A stretch of 64,000 nucleotides of DNA from Capitella teleta (Eukaryota; Annelida; Polychaeta; Capitellidae). Of this stretch, positions 58,784 to 64,000 are shown piece after piece; position 1 is the stretch's first letter; each line of letters starts with the position of its first letter. The notes beneath the pieces were generated by a model. The model was not told where the DNA came from and made no database searches. It worked only from the letters and a program-made list of their open reading frames with translations. The translations under genes were made by a program, and so were the position numbers. The DNA lies in the NCBI GenBank assembly GCA_000328365.1, contig KB308622.1, forward strand, positions 5,599-69,598. Direction: 5' to 3'.

Positions 58784-59715
58784 CGTTATGATTAAACGGA
58801 TGGTGGGGAACAGGTTGAGATGAAACGTTATGATTCGATGGTTTCGACAAATTTGCTCAAAGTGCGTTATGATACACTGATATACTACTAGTAGTAGTAT
58901 ACTGCAAGCACATAATAATGCGTTATGATTATGCGCACAGTTAAGAACAGACGAATCTTCACAATGGAGTGATATAACCTGAAACAATATGAAGTAATTT
59001 AGAGAGCAAAAAGTGGAGGTTATAAATTGGTCATGTTGAACGATTAACTGGAGTTCCTTAGTTTCACTTTGTTCACAATCCATATTCTCTTGTAATCCCA
59101 TTAAACATTGTAAGCCTATTCATAAATGGCTGGGATATATGAGATTTTGTATTGAATTGATGTAGAGAATTTTAAAAGCCACTCACATCAAATCATTTAA
59201 ATGGCAATTGCTTGCTTTGCTTTGCTTTCCCAAGGTGTCCATGAACCTCAGAGAATTGAATTGAAATTGTATTGAAAGGATTGATGATAGAATCAGCTGC
59301 AGCAAAACAATATATAATTATTATAGGCTGCAAATGATTTGGTGTGTTGTACTAGAATTTTTTATTAAAGTGTTTTTATTTAATGTAGTAAAATCTTAAA
59401 AGAAACAAATCTCGATTGCATGTATCAATCAGAGTTTGCTGTTCTCTTGAAATCGCTATTTGTTGTTTCAAAATTATCTTCAATGCCTCAAGTACTGCAG
59501 ATAAGAGCTGATTCTTAAAGATCACGCCGTACTTTGGCTCCAAATCTTCAAATGAAACAACGGAACACGGATCAGGTAATGTGGAATGATTACAGTCCTT
59601 TGGGGTTAGAACTCTTCGAAATTCGATTCAGTTGCGACGTTATGATTTCGAAACGTCACTCGAAGGGCGTTATGATGCTCAAGCTCCACACAGAATGCAA
59701 AAGGTGCGTTATGAT
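58784..59715 (+). repeat. Cluster of seven CGTTATGAT motifs
   Basis: Exact CGTTATGAT starts at 58784, 58826, 58865, 58921, 59638, 59668 and 59707, all on the plus strand, 30-56 bases apart within two groups. The preceding base or two is often TG. The sequence between the motifs is not obviously repeated. It could be a worn minisatellite with a unit of about 40 bases or a clustered protein-binding site. Confidence 0.8.
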
Positions 59716-60668
59716 TGAGGGGAGGTTCGGAGCTAATGATTGATGCAAGGATATAATGATTTATTATATTACACTTGAAGTCAAAATGTACGGAACTGCG
59801 CATTAATAGTACAAAATTTTAGTATACTCAAACGGATGGACGAAATTTGTGATATATAAATGAATGCCATTTGGACTTATTTGTTGTTATAAATAATATA
59901 ATTATATAATTGTTGTTATATTGTTATATAAATGAATGCTATTTTGGACTTTGAAAAGAATAACATGATAAAATAATCACACGTAATAATAATAATAATA
60001 ATAAAACTAACGTGCTAATGGGGCTCGTTTATACTTCATACATTATACTTATGAAATTTATTGAAAAAATAAGGCGCGCCCACTGTTAAACGAGACAGGG
60101 CAGAACCAATGCAGCTCAACACAAGGACATCAAGTCCCCTGTCAGAGTTCCCACCCTGGGTGGTAATACTGGTATCAGGGCATTTGGTTCATTCCCCGGG
60201 TTTTGTCAAGGGAAGAACAATGGAACGTCTTAGTTTGTTGCACGATATATCAGCTAATATTCTAAAGTGCCTGTGTGTTACTTTCATTGGCATCTGATGT
60301 CGTGTTACTTCTGGTGTTCAGTACACATGATGTAACCTCAATTATGAAAAACTCATCAGTTTCACAAAATAAACCAGTTCAGTTAGAGCATGGAAAATGA
60401 ATGATGGGCCAGCAATGTAATAGAATCAAACAGGGTTTGGTAAAAATCAAACCTGAGGATTTGCTAGGTTCTATCAAACCCATCACATAAATAAGTAAGA
60501 GTAAGTGACCATCAAAATCAGAAATCCGACAATCGAAATCAGAAAATGGTTGGGCATTATTTTCAGTCATAACTTTACATGTATGGGCCAAAAATCATGG
60601 TTCCAAAGAAAATGAGAAATGAATGAGACCACTAGGTGTAAAGCGTGCAGAACATTTGATGGACGCAC
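59716..60668. other. No gene seen
   Basis: A short (TAA)n run at 59986-60003. No supported exon. Confidence 0.45.
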
Positions 60669-60731
60669 CTGCAATTTGATGGCCTGATTGGGGAAATTCA
60701 GGCGCAGCTTGAGATCCTCCATCAGAGTTGG
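60669..60731 (-). CDS. Candidate single exon, gene unknown
   Basis: A 63-base segment with a good acceptor (CTTTTCAG) and donor (GTGCGT), open in phase 0 at both ends. It reads TLMEDLKLRLNFPNQAIKL, a plausible beta-strand/helix segment. The pattern loosely recalls the EDL...FGQ...L part of PB1 domains in MAP3K2/3 kinases, which is a guess. A second splice-flanked segment (62674-62747, minus) lies upstream but falls inside a transposon, so they may not belong together. Confidence 0.3.
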
Positions 60732-60855
60732 CTGAAAAGATAAGAAAAGGGATATAGAGTGTTTAAGCTTGAAGCTGATAAGCTTGATGCTGTACGACTG
60801 AATAGCTGATTAAAGCTACTGGTTTAGAAATAAAAGCAAATGAACAAAGAGGCCT

Positions 60856-61092
60856 GAGTCATGATGGGGTTAACGGCTCCACACAACCAATTCGGGTGAT
60901 ACCGGCGCAAGATCAAAAGCGGGGGACCAGGGTTTCCCCCTACTCTTATCGATAAATCCCAAGGGTTCTTTATCCCGCACACTATCTATAGACAGTAGTA
61001 CATAGCGCCCAGTCTTGTTATTCAGTTCAGCAGCACTGTTGAGTCTGCTAAGAACTGTAATTACAACGAAGTACAATTATAACTCACCGAAG
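60856..61092 (-). repeat. tRNA-derived SINE fragment, diverged
   Basis: Minus-oriented, with the 3' body (TTATCGATAAGAGTAGGGGG on the minus strand), the CTACTGTCTATAGATAGTG stretch and the AT-rich middle. The tRNA head and the (CACT)n tail are lost. It is older than the copies with target duplications. Confidence 0.85.
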
Positions 61093-61094
61093 TA

Positions 61095-61385
61095 CATTTC
61101 TCGTCAAAGAAGCGATTCAATACTATCAGAACAATGACTCAAATGTAAACCTTTGCCTCCTTGATGCTTACTCTGCCTTCGATTGGGTACAGTACATGAA
61201 ATTATTCAGATAATCAGACTGTTACTATATCACGTCATGCGTGTCCCCTTGTCCACACTATAGCCAACTCATCCGACTTAAATGGGGCAGGGCAGCTGGT
61301 TTTCTGATCAAAACCAATGGTGTAAAGTAAGGAGGTGTTATGTCTCCACCATTATTTAACACATACATTGATCAATTAGACCCCA
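61095..61385 (+). mobile_element. LINE reverse-transcriptase fragment (jockey/CR1-like)
   Basis: Reads AIQYYQNNDSNVNLCLLDAY then SAFDWVQYMKLF, the fingers/palm motif LDAxxAFDxVxYxKLF of LINE reverse transcriptase. Further on NGVK and GGVMSPPLFNTYIDQLD correspond to the NGVRQGGVLSPxLFxxYxDxL block. The pieces are in different frames with at least one internal stop, so it is a dead fragment. No ends are visible. Confidence 0.8.
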
Positions 61386-61639
61386 AGCCAGTCAGCCGAT
61401 TGATTTGTGGCTGGCTGAGGCCTTCTTCAGCTGGCTAGTCGGTGAACCGACCTTTTTGTTCCTGACTGTGATTTTTTTCCGGCTGGCTCAGATCAGCTGC
61501 AGTGCTGATACATGTACATGCATAGCTACAAAATTCTTGAAGATACTTTTAGAAATCCAACAACAGAAAAACACCCCAAAACGGTGCATGGCCGAAAAGT
61601 GAAAGGCAAAGAAAAAAAATCAAATAAAACAAAAACACA
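61386..61639. other. No gene seen
   Basis: No supported feature between the LINE fragment and the tandem duplication. Confidence 0.4.
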
Positions 61640-61708
61640 GTTAGCTATTGATCGCCAATTGTTACAAACGTTAAGTTAGCTATTGATCGCCAATTGTTAC
61701 AAACGTTA
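61640..61708 (+). repeat. Tandem duplication of a 35-base unit
   Basis: GTTAGCTATTGATCGCCAAT... occurs twice in immediate succession (61640-61674 and 61675-61708) with no internal difference, a recent local duplication just outside the hAT-like element. Confidence 0.95.
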
Positions 61709-61721
61709 TAGTAAATAATGA

Positions 61722-61920
61722 CAAGTAATCAGAGGCGTAGGGGCCCAAATTGAAGGTAAGGATAAGGGTACACCTGCGCCGCGCGCGGCGCAGCCACACC
61801 AGGGGGGTTTGAGGGCATGCTCCCCCGGGAAATTTGTTTTGTTATAAATTGTGAAAAATCCCTTTTCTGAGCACTTAATTACTAGAATTTAACACATTAC
61901 CCAAGGCAGATACATGTATG

Positions 61921-61959
<39 letters not shown>

Positions 61960-63871
61960 TTGATCTTTGCCCTACATCAGAGAAATATGGTATGTTAATT
62001 TATTCTATCAACTGAAATCGCCTGTGTATCCTTCCACTTATGACCTATAAAGTGATTCAACAAGATATGGAGAACAGAACCTTAGTTTTATTACAAATAA
62101 ATTAACGAGTGATGCATATACATTTATTCCGGTGATTATATAATGAGATTCAATAGCCGTACAGCACACTGCTTGGCATCGTTCAACTTCTATAATCTGT
62201 CCGCTGTCCTTGGCTGAGCCATCTGAGAAATGAGAAATGAGCAGTTGATGCCATACATAAGTGATATACAACATAATTATCAGAAATATAATTAATGCAA
62301 CAAGATAGCTTGCAAAATCTACTAAAAAAAAGTTGAGTTAAAAAAAGTCTTGCATAAGACATTAAATTTTAATACATTGTATAGTCTAAAATACTTCCCA
62401 GCATTGAGAATACAAACGAATGAATACATGTAATACAATTAGTACATGTGCATATTGATGACCTCTTAAGGCACTCTAGCTGTACGTATTATTTTCAAAC
62501 AAATGTAAATTGTATTCAATATTCAAACATACATGTATCAATATATATATCTTACCTTACTCTTCCTCGCTGTGGGGTGTTATCAATGAAAACAAAATAA
62601 AATAAAAAGAACATGTCCAACAAAGCACTTGAAAGCAATGAAAACAGAAACATTTTTGAATATCAAAAAGCACCTGCTGCTTCACTTTGATTGGGAGAAA
62701 TTGTCTGCGGTTTGATGGCTCCCTCTGGCTGATCGTCATCATGTTTCCTAAGCATAGCGTAATATGTGAATGATTATGAAATGGTGCACACAAAAAAGAT
62801 GCCCCTCAAATGATAATTGATAATCATTAACAGCGCATCTGGAACTGAGATTATACACTGCGTACAGTTTTTACATGCAGTACACGTGATCGAGGGTCAC
62901 TGTGACTGGGAGAGTACGTCACTGTACATGCATGTATTGGGCACGGTGAAATATTGAAAATGTTATGTGAGTGCCAAAGATTGTCAATTCAATTTCAAGT
63001 TTGAATGAATGAATCATCTGAGAATGTGAGATACATGTATACTAGTATATGCTGATCAAGTAAACTGGTCAGTGACTGACTGAATGAGTAAATGCATTGA
63101 TTCAGAGTGAAACAGTATCATTAGACTGCTCAGTTACCGTGAAGTAGGAAGAGGCCACAAAAGAGGGGGCGGGGGCCCTGGGCGAATGCCCCCCTCTTCA
63201 ATGTAGGAGTAGGTTGGTCATGCAGTATCGTGAGTAATAGCACAGATAAATCTGGCGAGGTCTGTATACCTCATGGCGTCTCGCTTTAGTCAGTAGTGTA
63301 GTATCATAATACTAGTGTCATTCATTGTATCATGTATGATGTATGTCAGCTACGTGAGTATGTCCACTGTTCACATACAGTGGCAGTGTAATTGTGGGAT
63401 ATATGCAAGTATCTTAGTTGTTACTGTTGTCAGTTTTATTTTAGGTTACCTCTTTTGACTGAAGAATTAGGTGATGCTACTCTGAGGGAGTGGGGGCAGA
63501 CATCAAATTTATCCCCAAATCGAAAGCGCCTCTGTGGTGTTTGCGTTATGATTCTTAGATATTTGCCTTCTCGAGAGAACTGAGGGGAGAAGGACAAAGG
63601 CAGTGTAGCATATAGTATCATTATATGGGACTATCATACAATATATTGCGTACATACGAATACCAAAATAATGACTGATTTCGTTAAATGGCTGTGATTT
63701 TTTTTTTTTTTTCTGTATATACAAATTTTTGGGGGGGCCAAAATATACTCAGGCCCCCCCACTCCTAGACGTGGGGGGGGGCTNNNNNNNNNNNNNNNNN
63801 NNNNNNNNNNNNNNNNNNNNNNNNNNNNNNNNNCCCCCGGCACCTCCGGTTCCTACGCCACTGCAAGTAAT
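61722..63871. mobile_element. hAT-like DNA transposon with exact 8-bp target duplication
   Basis: CAAGTAAT occurs at 61722-61729 and 63864-63871, directly outside the ends of a 2134-base element (61730-63863). The ends are CAGAGGCGTAGGGGCC and the complement of CAGTGGCGTAGGAACCGG, an imperfect terminal repeat beginning CAG-GGCGTAG. An 8-base duplication and CA(G)...TG ends fit the hAT superfamily. No transposase frame remains, so it is non-autonomous. G/C-rich palindromic stretches lie near both ends (61780-61840 and 63730-63840). The right end contains a 50-N gap, so about 50 bases are unknown. A (TA)n run is at 61926-61957. Confidence 0.85.
63784..63833. other. Assembly gap (50 N) inside the hAT-like element
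   Basis: Placed in a G/C-homopolymer-rich terminal region, which probably caused the gap. Confidence 0.98.
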
Positions 63872-64000
63872 TCAACCTGTGAAGGGGAAATTGATAATTG
63901 TTTACGATTGAGAATTCTATATAGAGAATATATAATTATTTCTTCCTCATCTCATTTCTTGTGGCAGCAAGGTATTTGCCGGTTTCATCATAATTCGATA

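Overview
The window is animal nuclear DNA: AT-rich, with GT-AG introns, a class A G-protein-coupled receptor, a 32-exon focadhesin gene, a eukaryotic tRNA-Glu gene, tRNA-derived SINEs, LINEs and DNA transposons. The gene set and the vertebrate-like intron pattern of focadhesin suggest an invertebrate deuterostome. An echinoderm or hemichordate is my guess and rests on no diagnostic marker. There are two 50-base assembly gaps (19860-19909 and 63784-63833).

Region 1 (1-24.2 kb) is repeat-built and gene-poor. It holds a decayed two-exon fragment of a GRB2-like SH3 gene (about 2 kb), a possible secreted protein (2.8-3.3 kb, minus), an intact two-exon gene for a cysteine-rich secreted peptide (9.86-10.32 kb, minus) and a broken locus of the same layout (14.8-15.3 kb, plus). 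An apparently functional tRNA-Glu(CTC) lies at 15757-15828. Blocks B, C, E and D (6.97-13.0 kb) reappear in reverse order and orientation at 18.4-24.16 kb, forming a decayed large palindrome around the tRNA gene. The D block carries a decayed tRNA-Glu in both arms, and a third D copy follows the intact tRNA. Another inverted pair, A/A', is out of order and meets an assembly gap.

Region 2 (24.2-39 kb) has no host gene that I can see. It holds two TTAA-type MITE copies, a LINE 3' fragment, two SINEs with clear target-site duplications, an 854-bp element with terminal inverted repeats, and a degenerate 1.8-kb LINE with endonuclease and reverse transcriptase remnants.

Region 3 (39.09-46.08 kb, minus) is focadhesin (FOCAD): 32 consecutive coding exons with consistent phases giving 1723 residues, short introns, and a poly(A) signal right after the stop. 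Only the first coding exon is unsettled. A full-length SINE sits just upstream.

Region 4 (47-64 kb) holds an intronless FMRFamide-receptor-like GPCR (52252-53628, plus), two pairs of CACGTG sites, a perfect 26-bp hairpin, a cluster of seven CGTTATGAT motifs, SINE and LINE fragments, and a 2.1-kb hAT-like element with an exact 8-bp target-site duplication. No gene cluster here forms an evident pathway. FOCAD and the GPCR look like unrelated neighbours. I saw no retrovirus, LTR element, Polinton or CRISPR array, and nothing I can call a new system with confidence; the strongest candidates are the palindromic tRNA locus and the secreted-peptide gene.
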